DNA from: an uncultured Nitrospirales bacterium
GTDB lineage: Bacteria > Nitrospirota > Nitrospiria > Nitrospirales > UBA8639
NCBI GenBank assembly: GCA_958295805.1
Contig: OY282373.1
Coordinates: 529,001 to 593,000 of the forward strand
Length of the DNA stretch: 64,000 bases
Reading direction: 5' to 3'
The position numbers and the translations under genes were made by a program. The notes under the pieces were generated by a model. That model worked only from the letters and a program-made list of their open reading frames with translations, was not told where the DNA came from and did not search any database. Of this stretch, positions 7,347-17,484 are shown in pieces; positions within the stretch are counted from its first letter, which is position 1; the number at the start of each line of letters is the position of its first letter.

Positions 7347-10300
7347 ATCCTTTTGTGGAATCGGACGTTGAGCAGGCCGCTCTCGCTTGGCTTGAAAGCC
7401 TGGGGTGGCACGTGGCCCACGGGCCGGACATCGCGCCGGAGGCGGCGGGTGCCGAACGTGCCGACTACGGACGGGTGGTGCTGGAGCAACGGTTGCGTGA
7501 CGCGCTGGCACGACTCAACCCGGACCTGCCTGCCGAAGCCTTAGATGATGCGTTTCGCAAATTGACCAAACCGGAGGGGGTGATTCTGGAAGTCCGCAAT
7601 CGCGCTTTTCATCGCATGATCGTAGACGGCGTGACGGTTGAGTACCGCGTTGACGACGGCGCGATCCGCGGATCACAGGTGCGGGTGATCGATTTCGACG
7701 TTCCCGCGAACAACGACTGGTTCGCGGTGAATCAGTTCACCGTGGTGGAGAACAAACACGAGCGGCGCCCGGACGTTGTGCTGTTCGTCAACGGTCTGCC
7801 GCTCGTGGTGGTCGAACTCAAAAATCCGGCTGACGAGGACGCGACCATCTGGACGGCGTGGCAACAACTTCAAACCTACAAGGCCGAGTTGCCGTCACTG
7901 TTCGCCATGAATGCCATGCTGATGGTTTCCGACGGGGTAGAGGCGCGCATCGGGACGCTGACCGCCGGGCGGGAGTGGTTCAAGCCTTGGCGCACGATCT
8001 CCGGGGAAGGTCTGGCCGATCCGCGTACGCCCGAATTGCAGGTGATGCTGGAAGGCGTCTGCACGCCTGGCCGTTTCCTCGCGCTGCTGCGCGATTTCAT
8101 CGTCTTCGAGGACGACGGGAGCGGCGTTCTCGTCAAGAAAATGGCGGGCTATCACCAGTTTCATGCGGTGCAAGTCGCCCTCAACGAAACGCGACGCGCG
8201 GCGGAGATTCGGGAGTGCGTTGACGATGAAGGCGGGCAGTACGAATCGGGCCGACGCCCGGGTGGCGCGAGGGGCGACCGGCGCGTCGGCGTGGTGTGGC
8301 ACACGCAGGGGTCGGGCAAAAGCCTGACCATGGCGTTCTATGCCGGACGCATCATCCGCGAGCCGACGATGGAAAACCCGACCGTCGTGGTGCTGACCGA
8401 CCGCAACGATCTCGACGATCAGTTGTTCACCACCTTCGCGCGCTGCCGGGAACTGTTGCGCCAGCCGCCGGTTCAGGCGGCAAGTCGGGCGGATTTGCGC
8501 GCCAAACTCACGGTGGAATCGGGCGGGGTGGTGTTCACCACCATCCAAAAGTTCTTGCCCGAAGAAAAGGGCGACCGCCACCCCGCGCTGTCGGACCGGC
8601 GCAACGTCGTGGTCATTGCCGACGAAGCCCACCGCAGCCAGTACGATTTTATTGACGGGTACGCGCGCCACATGCGGGACGCGCTGCCCCGTGCCTCCTT
8701 CGTCGGTTTTACCGGTACGCCGATTGAGCGCAGGGACGCCAATACGCGCGCGGTGTTCGGCGACTACATCAGCATTTACGACGTCCAGCGCGCAGTCGAG
8801 GACCAAGCCACGGTTCCGATCTACTACGAGAGCCGGCTCGCCAAGCTCGACCTGAACGATAGCGAACGGCCGAACATCGACCCCGACTTCGAGGAAGCCA
8901 CCGAGGGCGAGGAGGCCGCCCGCAAGGAACGGCTCAAAACCAGATGGGCGCAGCTCGAAGCGGTGGTGGGCGCGGAAAAGCGTTTGGCCCTCGTTGCCCG
9001 GGACGTTGTCGCACATTTCGAGAGGCGTCTTGAAGCCCTTGACGGCAAGGCGATGGTCGTGTGCATGAGCCGGCGCATCTGCATCGACCTCTACCGTGAA
9101 TTGGTGCGCCTGCGCCCGAACTGGCATCACGAGGACGACGACAAGGGAGCACTCAAGATCGTCATGACCGGCGCCGCGTCCGACCCGCTCGACTGGCAGC
9201 CGCACATCCGCAACAAGCCCGGGCGCGAGGCCATGGCGAATCGCTTCCGCAACCCCGCCGACCCGCTTCGCGTGGTACTGGTGCGCGACATGTGGCTCAC
9301 CGGCTTCGACGCGCCGAGTCTACACACCATGTACGTGGACAAACCGATGCGCGGCCACGGACTGATGCAGGCGATCGCCCGGGTCAATCGCGTGTTCAAG
9401 GACAAGCCGGGCGGTCTCGTCGTCGATTACCTGGGTCTTGCCCACGAACTCAAACGCGCACTCGCGACGTACACGGAGAGCGGCGGCACGGGGCAGACTG
9501 CACTCGATCAAGCGGAAGCCGTGACGGTGATGCAGGAAAAGTACGAAATCTGCCGCGGCCTGTTCCACGGCTTCGACTGGTCCAAGTGGCTGACCGGCAC
9601 GCCGGCGGAGCGGCTGGGCTTGTTGCCGGCCGCGCAGGAGCACGTCCTGGCGCAAGAGAACGGTAAGGATCGTTGCGTGCAGTCGGTGCGGGAACTTTCC
9701 CAAGCCTTCGCGCTCGCCGTCCCCCACGAAGACGCGATCCGCGTCCGCGACGACGTGGCGTTCTTTCAGACCGTCCGGTCGGTGCTGGCGAAGCGCGCGC
9801 CGGCCGATGCACGGCCCGAAGAGGAACTGAATCACGCCGTCCGGCAGATCATCTCGCGCGCAGTGGCGTCGGAAGGAGTGACTGATATTTTCGCCGCGGC
9901 CGGTCTGGAGAAGCCCGATATTTCCATTCTGTCCGACGACTTTCTGGTTGAGGTACGGGATATGCCGCAGCGCAACCTCGCCGTCGAGTTGTTGCAAAAA
10001 CTGCTGAAGGGTGAACTTGTCGTTCGCCGGCGAAAGAACATCGTCCAAGCGAGGTCGTTTGCCGAAATGCTGGAGCAGACGCTCCGCCGTTATCAGAACC
10101 GCGCCGTCGAAGCTGCACAGGTGATTGAGGAACTGATTCAACTGGCCCGTGACCTGCGCGACGCGAACGCCCGCGGGGTGGAACTTGGGCTGTCTGAAGA
10201 CGAGATCGCTTTCTACGACGCGCTTGAGACCAACGACAGCGCGGTCAACGTGCTCGGCGACGAAGTCCTGCGTACCATCGCCCGTGAACTGGTCGAGACC

Positions 10301-10474
10301 GTGCGCCGCAACGTCACCATTGATTGGACGTTGCGCGAGACCGTGCGGGCGCAACTCCGCGTGCTGGTCAAGCGCGTCCTGCGCAAGCACGGCTACCCGC
10401 CGGACAAGCAGGAGAAGGCCACGCGGATCGTCCTGGAGCAGGCAGAAGTGCTCTCCGCCGGGTGGGCCGCGTGA
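7337..10474 (+). CDS. hsdR: Type I restriction endonuclease motor/nuclease subunit HsdR
   Basis: The 1045-residue protein has the N-terminal HSDR_N nuclease domain with D146...E160-L-K162 (PD-(D/E)xK), a RecA-like helicase core with Walker A GSGKS at 325-329, Walker B/motif II DEAHRSQ and motif III FTGTP, then a second RecA domain ([24 protein letters not shown]) and an EcoEI_R_C-type C-terminal helical domain. HsdR translocates DNA with ATP and cuts at random distant sites when bound to HsdM/HsdS. The start is uncertain: TTG 7337 gives the best N-terminus but GGAGGG lies immediately before it; GTG 7355 is the alternative. hsdS is about 6 kb upstream, separated by an unrelated cassette. Confidence 0.95.
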   Translation: MAINPFVESDVEQAALAWLESLGWHVAHGPDIAPEAAGAERADYGRVVLEQRLRDALARLNPDLPAEALDDAFRKLTKPEGVILEVRNRAFHRMIVDGVTVEYRVDDGAIRGSQVRVIDFDVPANNDWFAVNQFTVVENKHERRPDVVLFVNGLPLVVVELKNPADEDATIWTAWQQLQTYKAELPSLFAMNAMLMVSDGVEARIGTLTAGREWFKPWRTISGEGLADPRTPELQVMLEGVCTPGRFLALLRDFIVFEDDGSGVLVKKMAGYHQFHAVQVALNETRRAAEIRECVDDEGGQYESGRRPGGARGDRRVGVVWHTQGSGKSLTMAFYAGRIIREPTMENPTVVVLTDRNDLDDQLFTTFARCRELLRQPPVQAASRADLRAKLTVESGGVVFTTIQKFLPEEKGDRHPALSDRRNVVVIADEAHRSQYDFIDGYARHMRDALPRASFVGFTGTPIERRDANTRAVFGDYISIYDVQRAVEDQATVPIYYESRLAKLDLNDSERPNIDPDFEEATEGEEAARKERLKTRWAQLEAVVGAEKRLALVARDVVAHFERRLEALDGKAMVVCMSRRICIDLYRELVRLRPNWHHEDDDKGALKIVMTGAASDPLDWQPHIRNKPGREAMANRFRNPADPLRVVLVRDMWLTGFDAPSLHTMYVDKPMRGHGLMQAIARVNRVFKDKPGGLVVDYLGLAHELKRALATYTESGGTGQTALDQAEAVTVMQEKYEICRGLFHGFDWSKWLTGTPAERLGLLPAAQEHVLAQENGKDRCVQSVRELSQAFALAVPHEDAIRVRDDVAFFQTVRSVLAKRAPADARPEEELNHAVRQIISRAVASEGVTDIFAAAGLEKPDISILSDDFLVEVRDMPQRNLAVELLQKLLKGELVVRRRKNIVQARSFAEMLEQTLRRYQNRAVEAAQVIEELIQLARDLRDANARGVELGLSEDEIAFYDALETNDSAVNVLGDEVLRTIARELVETVRRNVTIDWTLRETVRAQLRVLVKRVLRKHGYPPDKQEKATRIVLEQAEVLSAGWAA

Positions 10475-10606
10475 CGCACGTCACCGATAGGTGTTTGGGA
10501 TTTTGGCGTTCAGCGCCTGACCGACTTTCCGTGCCGTCAAGACGTGACCAATCAGGAGACAGCTTGTCGGATAGTGTCAACTCCTTCAAAAAAAGGAACG
10601 TGAACC

Positions 10607-11512
10607 ATGAGTGACGTATGGAATGCTCCAACCGTGTTTGCAACCGATCTCGCCGGCCTGGGTGAAAAACGACAAGGCAAAGTGCGGGACATGTACGACC
10701 TTGGTGATAGCCTGTTGTTGATTGCCAGCGACCGGATTTCGGCCTTTGACGTGGTGTTGCCGGAAGGGATTCCCGGCAAAGGGTACGTGCTCACGCAACT
10801 GTCGAAGTTCTGGTTTGATCGCCTGTGGCAAGAGGGTGGCTTGGCCCCGCATCACGTGCGGACGATGAACCCTGAGGAATTCCCCGACTCGTGCCGCCCG
10901 CACGTGGATATTCTGGCGGGCCGGAGCATGATCGTGGAAAAGGCCGACCCCTTGCCCGTGGAATGTATCGTGCGCGGGTATCTTGCCGGGTCAGCGTGGA
11001 AAGAATACCGGAAGCAGGGAACCGTCTGTGAACAGCCGCTGCCCGCGGGATTACGGGAATCAGAGAAATTCCCGGAGCCGCTGTTCACGCCTTCGACCAA
11101 AGCCACGGAAGGCCATGATGAAAATATCTCGTATGACACCATGAAGGGCATGATCGGCGAAGAGTTGGCGGAGCAAGTCAGGCGGATCAGCGTCACGATG
11201 TATCAACGGGCGGCCGCGTTGGCCGAAGCGCGCGGGATCATCATCGCGGATACGAAATTTGAATTCGGCCTGCATCAGACGACGAAGGAGTTGATGGTCA
11301 TTGATGAAGTCCTGACCCCGGACTCATCGCGGTTCTGGCCGAACGATCACTGTGAGCCCGGGAAGGCCCAACCCAGTTTTGACAAACAATTCGTTCGGGA
11401 TTATCTCGACTCGGTAGGCTGGGATCATACCCCGCCGCCGCCCCACCTGCCCCAGGACGTCGTCAAGCAGACCAGTGCCAAGTACCGGGAAGCCTTGGAA
11501 CGGTTCGTGTAG
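10607..11512 (+). CDS. purC: Phosphoribosylaminoimidazole-succinocarboxamide (SAICAR) synthase
   Basis: The 301-residue protein matches SAICAR synthase of the longer yeast-like type: GKVRDMYDLGDSLLLIASDRI at the start, ARSMIVEKADPLPVECIVRGY-like substrate region (VEKADPLPVECIVRGYLAGS), LFTPSTKATEGHDENIS, and IADTKFEFG with DEVLTPDSSRFWP. It ligates aspartate to CAIR using ATP in step 8 of purine biosynthesis, in the cytosol. An AAGGAA lies about 10 bases before the ATG. It stands alone as the first housekeeping gene after the defence island, so 10475-10606 marks the island's right border. Confidence 0.96.
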   Translation: MSDVWNAPTVFATDLAGLGEKRQGKVRDMYDLGDSLLLIASDRISAFDVVLPEGIPGKGYVLTQLSKFWFDRLWQEGGLAPHHVRTMNPEEFPDSCRPHVDILAGRSMIVEKADPLPVECIVRGYLAGSAWKEYRKQGTVCEQPLPAGLRESEKFPEPLFTPSTKATEGHDENISYDTMKGMIGEELAEQVRRISVTMYQRAAALAEARGIIIADTKFEFGLHQTTKELMVIDEVLTPDSSRFWPNDHCEPGKAQPSFDKQFVRDYLDSVGWDHTPPPPHLPQDVVKQTSAKYREALERFV

Positions 11513-12182
11513 TCATGGTTGAAGAAACTCGACGATTCGATTTTCGGCCCAGTAGACGTCTGCGCGCCTTCCCCGTCATTCGCGTCACCCCCCGGTCATT
11601 CGCGCGTGCGCGGGAATGACCGGAGAGGGTGATTCAATAGCAGGAGCATCCCCACTCTTCCTCCCTCTCCCCTTGCGGGAGAGGGTCGGGGTGAGGGGAA
11701 GAAATGCCCGCATTCGACTTCTGTACCACGCCCCCGGCGTCATGCCCGGGCATACGGAAAGCCAGATTCTTCGCTTCGCTCAGAATGACAGGAAGGGGGC
11801 GGGAATGACGAAGGAAGGTGGGATGACGGCGGAAGGCAGAATGACGGAGGGCACGCATGAACATGCCCGGCCTCATCCCTGGATTCCCGCTCCCCGATAA
11901 CAAATGTCGTGGACAGATTTCGCGGGAATGACAGGGAAGGTGCGGGAATGACAGAGAGGGTGCGGGAATGACAGAGAGGGTGATTCAATAGCAGGAGCAT
12001 TCCCACTCTTCCTCCCTCTCCCCTTGCGGGAGAGGGCCGGGGTGAGGGGTCTCGGCTCCCAGGATGTTCCAACTACCACTGCCAGCCCAAGCGGATAGAG
12101 ACCCCGTGCGCGGTCGCCTAGCTCCCTCTCCCCTTGCGGGAGAGGGCGGGGGTGAGGGGTCTCGGCTCCCAGGATGTTCCAA
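11513..12182. repeat. Gene-free spacer packed with dispersed palindromic repeats
   Basis: No convincing gene lies here. It contains two roughly 77-bp near-identical copies (about 11622-11698 and 11973-12049) that include GATTCAATAGCAGGAGCAT and the palindrome CCTCTCCCCTTGCGGGAGAGG; a copy of the TTCGCTTCGCTCAGAATGAC family (11764-11790); and runs of GGGAATGAC/AGAATGAC motifs. Short open frames in it are translations of repeat DNA. Confidence 0.8.
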
Positions 12183-12200
12183 CTACCACTGCCAGCCCAA
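12012..12200. repeat. 79-bp direct duplication (period 110 bp) carrying the 3' end of the autotransporter gene
   Basis: Bases 12012-12090 and 12122-12200 are almost identical. Each holds the CCTCTCCCCTTGCGGGAGAGG palindrome, CTCGGCTCCCAGGATGTTCC and the segment encoding the last five codons (LGWQW) plus stop of the reverse-strand gene. The right copy is the functional gene end; the left copy is an orphan duplicate lying downstream of it. Confidence 0.85.
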
Positions 12201-15200
12201 CCGAACCGAGACACCATGCGCAGTTTTCTGCCCGGATTGTTCCGCTCGTTCGCCCTCAAGCGTCACGTCCAGTGACGAACTGAACGCCAACCGGCTCCCC
12301 AGCCGATAGCGGGAGGAGCCGGGGCCCGCCAAGGCTAAGCCGCCATAGGGGGTCACCAAGCCGCGCCCGTCGGCCAGAGCCAGGCCGTAGCCCAAGTCTA
12401 CCTCCAGCCGGTGCGGCTGCCAGCCCGTGGCAGGTCGCGAAGTTCCGCTGGCTTGCGGCAACACCCCCGCCGTGCCCCAGAGTTGCTCCACTCCGCTGCT
12501 CGCCTGCCCCCATACCGGCGACACCGTCAGATACGCGCCTTCGCCCGCCACCCCCGGATCCAACCGCACACTCACACTCGCTCCCCAGTCCTCAAACGCT
12601 CCGTCCTCGTGCAGCAGCAGATACCGCCCTTGTGCATCTACGCTCAACCCCCAATCTGTCCGCGTGTATGCCACCCCACCACCCAGCTCTGAGCCCAGCC
12701 CCTGCTCAGCGGTGCCGTTGTCCCACCGGCCGCCTAGCTCCAGGCGCGGCTCCAGCCGGGACACAGAGGAGACTTCCACCGCGGTCCGGCCTTCCACCAA
12801 GAGCCGTACCCGCTGCGCGTGTCCCCGCGCCCCCGGCAGATTCGTCTTATCCGCCGACCGCACCGTCGTCATGAACGCATCCGTCTTCGCCGCCAAGTCG
12901 ATCCCCTGCCACGTGGTCAGGGCTTGCCGCCCGCCCACGGCTCCCAGCCACGAGGTCAGCCGCGTGGTGTACGTCTGAGCGTCTCCCACCAGCTTCAGGT
13001 CCATCTCGCCCCAGCCCACGCCTGCCAGGCCCCACACCCCCAACCCGGGGCGCGGTTGCCAATGCGCATACGGCAGCACGCTCGTCAACTCGACGTCCGC
13101 CCCGGCCTTGGTGGCTTCGGTGCGCTCATAATTCACCTCGCCGGTGCTGTGCGCCAGGGCCAAGCCCAGGAGCATCGTGGCTTGAGGCCGGTAGTCCACG
13201 CCGACGTAGCCGCTGTAGAGGGTGCCGTCCATCTTGAAGTCGGCTTCGGGCTGGCCGGAGAAGCCGGCGGCGGAGCCGCGACCCCAGAGGGTCCAGGCGG
13301 GCACGCCGGCGTCCCCCGTGCGGGTTAAGGGCAACTCGAAGGCGCTGCGGGCCAGGAGGTCTTTGCCCGAGACGGGTTGGAGTCCCAGGGGGCTTGAGGT
13401 GGTGGTTCGTCTGAGGTCGGTGGGAAGGCGGCCCGGGAGGTTGGGCTCATTTTGGAGGAAGCCCCCCTCACTCTGGAGAAATCCCCCCTCACCCCGTCCC
13501 TCTCCCGCGAGGGGAGAGGGGGAATGAGGCGAAGGGGTGTTGATGGTGACGCCTAGGGCGCGGGCGACGCCGAGGGCCAGGCCGGTGGCTTGTTGCCAGG
13601 GGCTGGGGGACCCGGCGGGGCGGGCGGCGGACTCTTGGGCTTTACTTTGGAGAAGACTCCCTTCACTACGGAGAACTTCCCCCTCACCCCGGAGAACTCC
13701 CCCCTCACCCCGTCCCTCTCCCGCGAGGGGAGAGGGAGAAGAAGAAAGGGGAGAGGGAGGAGGAGACGAGGGAGAGGGCGACGCCGGGGGATTGGTGAGG
13801 CGGAGGACTTGGCCGCCTAGGGTGACTTGGAGGCGGGAGGCTGGGGAGGAGCCGAAGCGGCCGCCCAGAATCTCGACGGCGTCGCTGGCCAGGGTGCGGC
13901 CGACGCCGGCTAGGACCAGGCCCAGGTCGCGGCTTTGAATGCCGGGCTTCACTTCGATGCTGAACGACAGGGTCGCCTTATCGTTGTTCTTGTCCGTCGC
14001 GGTCAGCGTGTACTCCCGTGCGGCCGTGGGCGTCGTCGGCGTGCCGGTGATCGTGCCGCCGTGACTCGCTCCGGCCGCCGGGCGCGTGTAGGTCAACCCG
14101 GCGGGCAGCGCCAGAGGCGCCAACTCGTAGCGGAGCGGCGGATCCCCGCCCGTGGCGCCCAGCAACTCGTCGTTCACCGCCTGACCCGTCGGGTACATCT
14201 TCGGATCCAAAGTGTCACTAGGAAACGCCGGCCTCCGGTTCTTAAACGCCAACGCCACTGTGGAAAAGGTCTTCAACTGGGCGCAGACCTTCTCGGGCGT
14301 CTGCTCCACAATCTCTTCGACTCTCCACGCGCCGTCCTGGTAATGCAGGAATTCCAACATCTCCCCGACCTTCTCCGCCTCGGCCTGCAACGCAGCACTC
14401 GGCAGGCAGATTTTTATCCCCTCCCCAGGCAGCAACTCGGCGAGTTGGGCGGCGGTGAGGGCCGTGTCGCTGTCTGGGAGCTGCACCGTGATCTCGAATA
14501 CCGTGCGCGCCCCCGCGGGACCCAAGGAGAACAGGGCCAGCCCCTGCACGGAGCCGTCGGCCGCCACCGCCGGGGGATTGGGCTCCAGCGCAATCTCTAT
14601 CTCAATGGCTTGAAGACCGGCCCCGCTCACGGTGCGTGGCGGGGTCACCGTCACCCCCGGCGCGTCGGGCGCTCTCAACGTCACCTCCACCCCGTTGTAG
14701 CGGGCCATGTTCGTGCCTGCTCCAAGCGGGGGCGGCTCCTCATCTTCCACGGTCACGGTCACGTCGGCGGACAGCGACGCATAATTGATATCGAGACTGC
14801 TGACCGTGTGCGTCAGCATGACCGGCGGGTCGTGCAGGTAGTCGTCGTCCACGACCGCCGTCACCGTCACCGTCTGCGCCGTGTTCCAGGTCATCTCCGT
14901 GAACGTCAGGGTGGTCGGGGCGACCGTCACCGCGCCGGGGTCGTCGTTCGCCACCGTCACCGTGACGGCCGCCGTCGGCTCGCTCGCCAGCTTCACCGTG
15001 TACGTCTTCATGTGCGTCGCCGGGGTCGTCGTCGCCTCCTCCAGGGCCAACGCGGTCGGGGCAATCATCAGCCCCGGGGTGTCGTCGTCCGTGGTGGTCA
15101 CCGACACGTCCACGTATGAGAGCAAGGGGGGGTTGTAGTTGGGGTCGCCGCTTGACGGGGTGACCCGCACCGCCCAGGTCACGTCCCCATCGACGAGATT

Positions 15201-16448
15201 GTCATCCACCCCGGTCACCGTCACCGGCTGCGCCGTGTTCCAGTCCATCGCCGTGAAGGTCAGCGCCGCCGGCGTCGCCGTGCCCTCACTCGTATTCTGG
15301 CTCGCCACCGCCACCGTGACGGCCGCCGTCGGCTGGGTGGCAAGTTGCACCGTGAACGTCGCCGTCGTCGCGCCTTCCGTCACGCTCAGCGTCGTCGCCT
15401 GCACCCCCGGCATCGTCAGGTTCGTGTCCACCATCACCGCCGGGGTGTCGTCATCCGTGGTGGTCACCGACACGTCCACGTGTGAGAGCAAGGGGGGGTT
15501 GTATTTGGAGTCGCCGCTTGACGGGGTGACCCGCACCGCCCAGGTCACGTCCCCATCGACGAGATTGTCGTCCGCGCTGGTCACCGTCACCGGCTTCGCC
15601 GTGTTCCAGTTGCCCGCCGTGAACGTCAGCGACGACGGCAACACCGTCCCCTCCGTCGGGTCCCCGCTGCTCACCGCTATCGTCACGTTCGCCGTGGGCT
15701 CGCTGTCGAGAACCACCGTGAAGGTCGCCGTCCCGCCGGCCTCCGTGAGACTTCCGGTCACCGCGCCCGTCGTGACCCCCGCCACGTCGTCGTCGATCGT
15801 CGTCACGCTCACGTTTTTTGTTATGCCACTGTACTCGGAGGCCCCGCCTCCATGATATATCCTGATGTTGTAGGTCTGGTCCCCGTCGTCCACGTCGTCG
15901 TTCGCGCCCGTCACCGTCACCGTCCGCTCCGTGTTCCAGTTGCTTGGGGTCCAGTTAAGGTTAGTATGAGACAACACCCCCTCGCTCTCGTCCCCGATTC
16001 CCAGAATCGTCGTCAGGTTCGTTGACGGTCTGGTGTTGAGCTTGACCGTGAACGTTGCCTGTCCCCCGGCCTCCGTGGCACTCCCGCTCACCGCGCTCGT
16101 CACGAATCCGGGCGACCTGTCGTTGTCATATACGTTCACCGTCCGCGTCACGTCCGTCACGTTGTCGTAGTCGGCCGAAGTGCTGGCGTTCACCGTGGAA
16201 AACGTGAGCGTCACTGTCTCGTCAATCAGGTTGGTGTCGTTCACCGCCGTGACCGTCACCGCCTGCGTCGTGTTCCAGTTGGTTGTGGTGAAATCAATAT
16301 CCGCAGTCGCTCCCGCGTTCACCGTGACGGCCGTGTTGCCGCTCGCTACCCGCACCTTGACGCCTCCCGAAGGCTGCGTGCGGAGCTTCACGTTATACGT
16401 CCCCGCCGTTCCCTGCTCCGTAAGATTGAGTGCCGTGGACGGATCCAC
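12183..16448 (-). CDS. Large repeat-containing autotransporter-like surface protein (5' end broken)
   Basis: The 1421-residue frame has, from the N-terminus, about six Calx-beta/adhesin-like units of roughly 100-115 residues with the recurring motif NWNTAQPVTVT..DDN..DGD and VTTTDDD; a domain with a He_PIG-like putative Ig fold (GLTYTRPAAG, ITGTPTTPTAAREYTLTATD); a low-complexity linker with two in-frame palindromic repeats; and a C-terminal autotransporter beta-barrel of about 280 residues (WTLWGRGSAAGFSG... ending RLGWQW with a terminal aromatic residue). It is probably an outer-membrane protein whose N-terminal region is exposed outside. The apparent GTG start at 16448 lacks a signal peptide, which instead lies in another frame upstream (16931). 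The Calx-beta units are similar at the DNA level too, giving tandem homology between 14850 and 15650. Confidence 0.75.
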   Translation of the reverse strand: MDPSTALNLTEQGTAGTYNVKLRTQPSGGVKVRVASGNTAVTVNAGATADIDFTTTNWNTTQAVTVTAVNDTNLIDETVTLTFSTVNASTSADYDNVTDVTRTVNVYDNDRSPGFVTSAVSGSATEAGGQATFTVKLNTRPSTNLTTILGIGDESEGVLSHTNLNWTPSNWNTERTVTVTGANDDVDDGDQTYNIRIYHGGGASEYSGITKNVSVTTIDDDVAGVTTGAVTGSLTEAGGTATFTVVLDSEPTANVTIAVSSGDPTEGTVLPSSLTFTAGNWNTAKPVTVTSADDNLVDGDVTWAVRVTPSSGDSKYNPPLLSHVDVSVTTTDDDTPAVMVDTNLTMPGVQATTLSVTEGATTATFTVQLATQPTAAVTVAVASQNTSEGTATPAALTFTAMDWNTAQPVTVTGVDDNLVDGDVTWAVRVTPSSGDPNYNPPLLSYVDVSVTTTDDDTPGLMIAPTALALEEATTTPATHMKTYTVKLASEPTAAVTVTVANDDPGAVTVAPTTLTFTEMTWNTAQTVTVTAVVDDDYLHDPPVMLTHTVSSLDINYASLSADVTVTVEDEEPPPLGAGTNMARYNGVEVTLRAPDAPGVTVTPPRTVSGAGLQAIEIEIALEPNPPAVAADGSVQGLALFSLGPAGARTVFEITVQLPDSDTALTAAQLAELLPGEGIKICLPSAALQAEAEKVGEMLEFLHYQDGAWRVEEIVEQTPEKVCAQLKTFSTVALAFKNRRPAFPSDTLDPKMYPTGQAVNDELLGATGGDPPLRYELAPLALPAGLTYTRPAAGASHGGTITGTPTTPTAAREYTLTATDKNNDKATLSFSIEVKPGIQSRDLGLVLAGVGRTLASDAVEILGGRFGSSPASRLQVTLGGQVLRLTNPPASPSPSSPPPSPLSSSPSPLAGEGRGEGGVLRGEGEVLRSEGSLLQSKAQESAARPAGSPSPWQQATGLALGVARALGVTINTPSPHSPSPLAGEGRGEGGFLQSEGGFLQNEPNLPGRLPTDLRRTTTSSPLGLQPVSGKDLLARSAFELPLTRTGDAGVPAWTLWGRGSAAGFSGQPEADFKMDGTLYSGYVGVDYRPQATMLLGLALAHSTGEVNYERTEATKAGADVELTSVLPYAHWQPRPGLGVWGLAGVGWGEMDLKLVGDAQTYTTRLTSWLGAVGGRQALTTWQGIDLAAKTDAFMTTVRSADKTNLPGARGHAQRVRLLVEGRTAVEVSSVSRLEPRLELGGRWDNGTAEQGLGSELGGGVAYTRTDWGLSVDAQGRYLLLHEDGAFEDWGASVSVRLDPGVAGEGAYLTVSPVWGQASSGVEQLWGTAGVLPQASGTSRPATGWQPHRLEVDLGYGLALADGRGLVTPYGGLALAGPGSSRYRLGSRLAFSSSLDVTLEGERAEQSGQKTAHGVSVRLGWQW
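13478..13741 (-). repeat. Two palindromic repeat insertions within the autotransporter coding sequence
   Basis: The palindrome CCCTCTCCCGCGAGGGGAGAGG occurs at about 13497-13519 and 13713-13735, flanked by short repeats of CTCCCCCCTCACC. In frame they encode SPLAGEGRGEGGFL and SPLAGEGRGEGGVL, followed by LQSEGGFLQ/LRSEGSLLQ-type peptides. The same palindrome family occurs in the spacer downstream of the gene, so these are dispersed repeats that entered the linker without breaking the frame. Confidence 0.8.
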
Positions 16449-16931
16449 ATCTATCGCCGGTACGAGTATCGGAACCCACTCCGAATAGAAAAAAAGCCTG
16501 TCGCTGCCCTGAGTGACGCCAATTAAGACGACTATCCCCCGTTCATGACCTGGGACGAGGTTAGAGTGATGGTCGAGTGAAGAGTGGTTGACGTGCTGCC
16601 GGGAGACAATCGGGTAAGGTCATCGCACTCGCTCGGTCTGCTGGAATAAAACCCGGGGCTGGCGGGATTAGGTCCCATAGGTCGCACACTCGTCCATCTA
16701 CAGGCCCAAATTCGGACGTTGCCTCCAAGTCCGAGAGGGACCTTGAACCGTGACTGTCTGAACACTACTCGTCGTGCTGGTGAGGGATGCTGTGACCACG
16801 TCATAAGGATTAGCGGTATTTTTCCACACCGTCGCGCCCATCAACTGGGCGGAAGCCTCCGGCGAGAAAGACGAAACTCCCGCGACTAAAACCAGGACGA
16901 GCAGGAAAACCCGCGTCAGAGTGCGGCTCAT
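16449..16931 (-). pseudogene. Frameshifted 5' part of the autotransporter gene with signal peptide
   Basis: From ATG 16931, preceded by a G-rich Shine-Dalgarno, the frame encodes a clear signal peptide (RVFLLVLVLVAGVSSF, then ASA-Q) and about 30 mature residues before drifting into stop at 16698. A second frame is open from about 16745 to 16532, and a third, without a start codon, from about 16618 (FFYSEWVPILVPAIDVDPST) straight into the large downstream frame. Joining frames one, two and three yields a continuous secreted protein, so two indels (or sequencing errors) are the likely explanation. If the indels are real, the surface protein is not exported in this strain. Confidence 0.55.
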
Positions 16932-16964
16932 TGATTTACCCCCCCCGTCATCATTCGGGCCAGA

Positions 16965-17030
16965 AGGAAACCAGGCGCCATGAGATGGCTGCCCTACAAA
17001 TGTAGGGCAGCATCTCATGCTGCCTGGAAC
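16965..17030. repeat. Hairpin repeat of the TGTAGSGCNGCATCTYATGC family
   Basis: TGAGATGGCTGCCCTACA (16981-16998) pairs with TGTAGGGCAGCATCTCA (17001-17017) with one bulged base, making a long hairpin just upstream of the autotransporter start. Flanking ACCAGGCGC.ATGAGAT is shared with the repeat cluster at 33686-33844. Confidence 0.75.
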
Positions 17031-17484
17031 TCTCTCACCGGCGGCGCCCGCCGGGCAACCTGCCCGCGCCTAGCCGACGGCCCACGTCACGGGTAGGACC
17101 GGCGGACAACCACGGGGGGGTGTCCCTACTGGAAGTTCCGCGGAAGCGCCGGATTCCGTCAAGACATGGGCGGCTTCCATCATGCCGCGCATCCTACCTT
17201 CGCCTCGGTGTCGTTTCAACTTGAATTGCTCCGCTCCCGGCATCGGCCATGCCGGGCCACCACGGCGTCAGACGGTGGCCGGGTCGTGACGCCCGACGTT
17301 GGATTTGGCGCTGAAGTGGACATACGGCCAGTCGGGGTTGTCTGCTATCTTCCTCCACACCTTCGAGACGATCTCCGAGAGCACCTCCAAGAGGCCGCCA
17401 CCGTTCAACTGCTCGTCCTTGCCGTCGTAGATGGTTATCCTCTGCGCGGCGGAAAGGCTCGGCGGTAAGCAGACTGCTACCCGG
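17031..17484. other. Spacer without a supported gene
   Basis: I see no gene here. A forward frame from 17166 to 17468 lacks a ribosome-binding site and any recognisable motif. The DNA is GC-rich with scattered inverted CGGC/GCCG motifs. Confidence 0.5.

Noticed and set aside
7895-10390. Long reverse-strand frames (436 and 356 codons) opposite hsdR
   Set aside because: GC-rich shadow frames of a well-supported helicase/nuclease gene.
13935-15855. Long forward frames opposite the autotransporter gene
   Set aside because: They mirror the Calx-beta repeats and consist of His/Arg/Gly- or Val/Ser-rich low-complexity sequence; the reverse frame has recognisable domains.
17166-17468. 100-codon forward frame in the spacer after the autotransporter
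   Set aside because: No ribosome-binding site, motif or codon bias.
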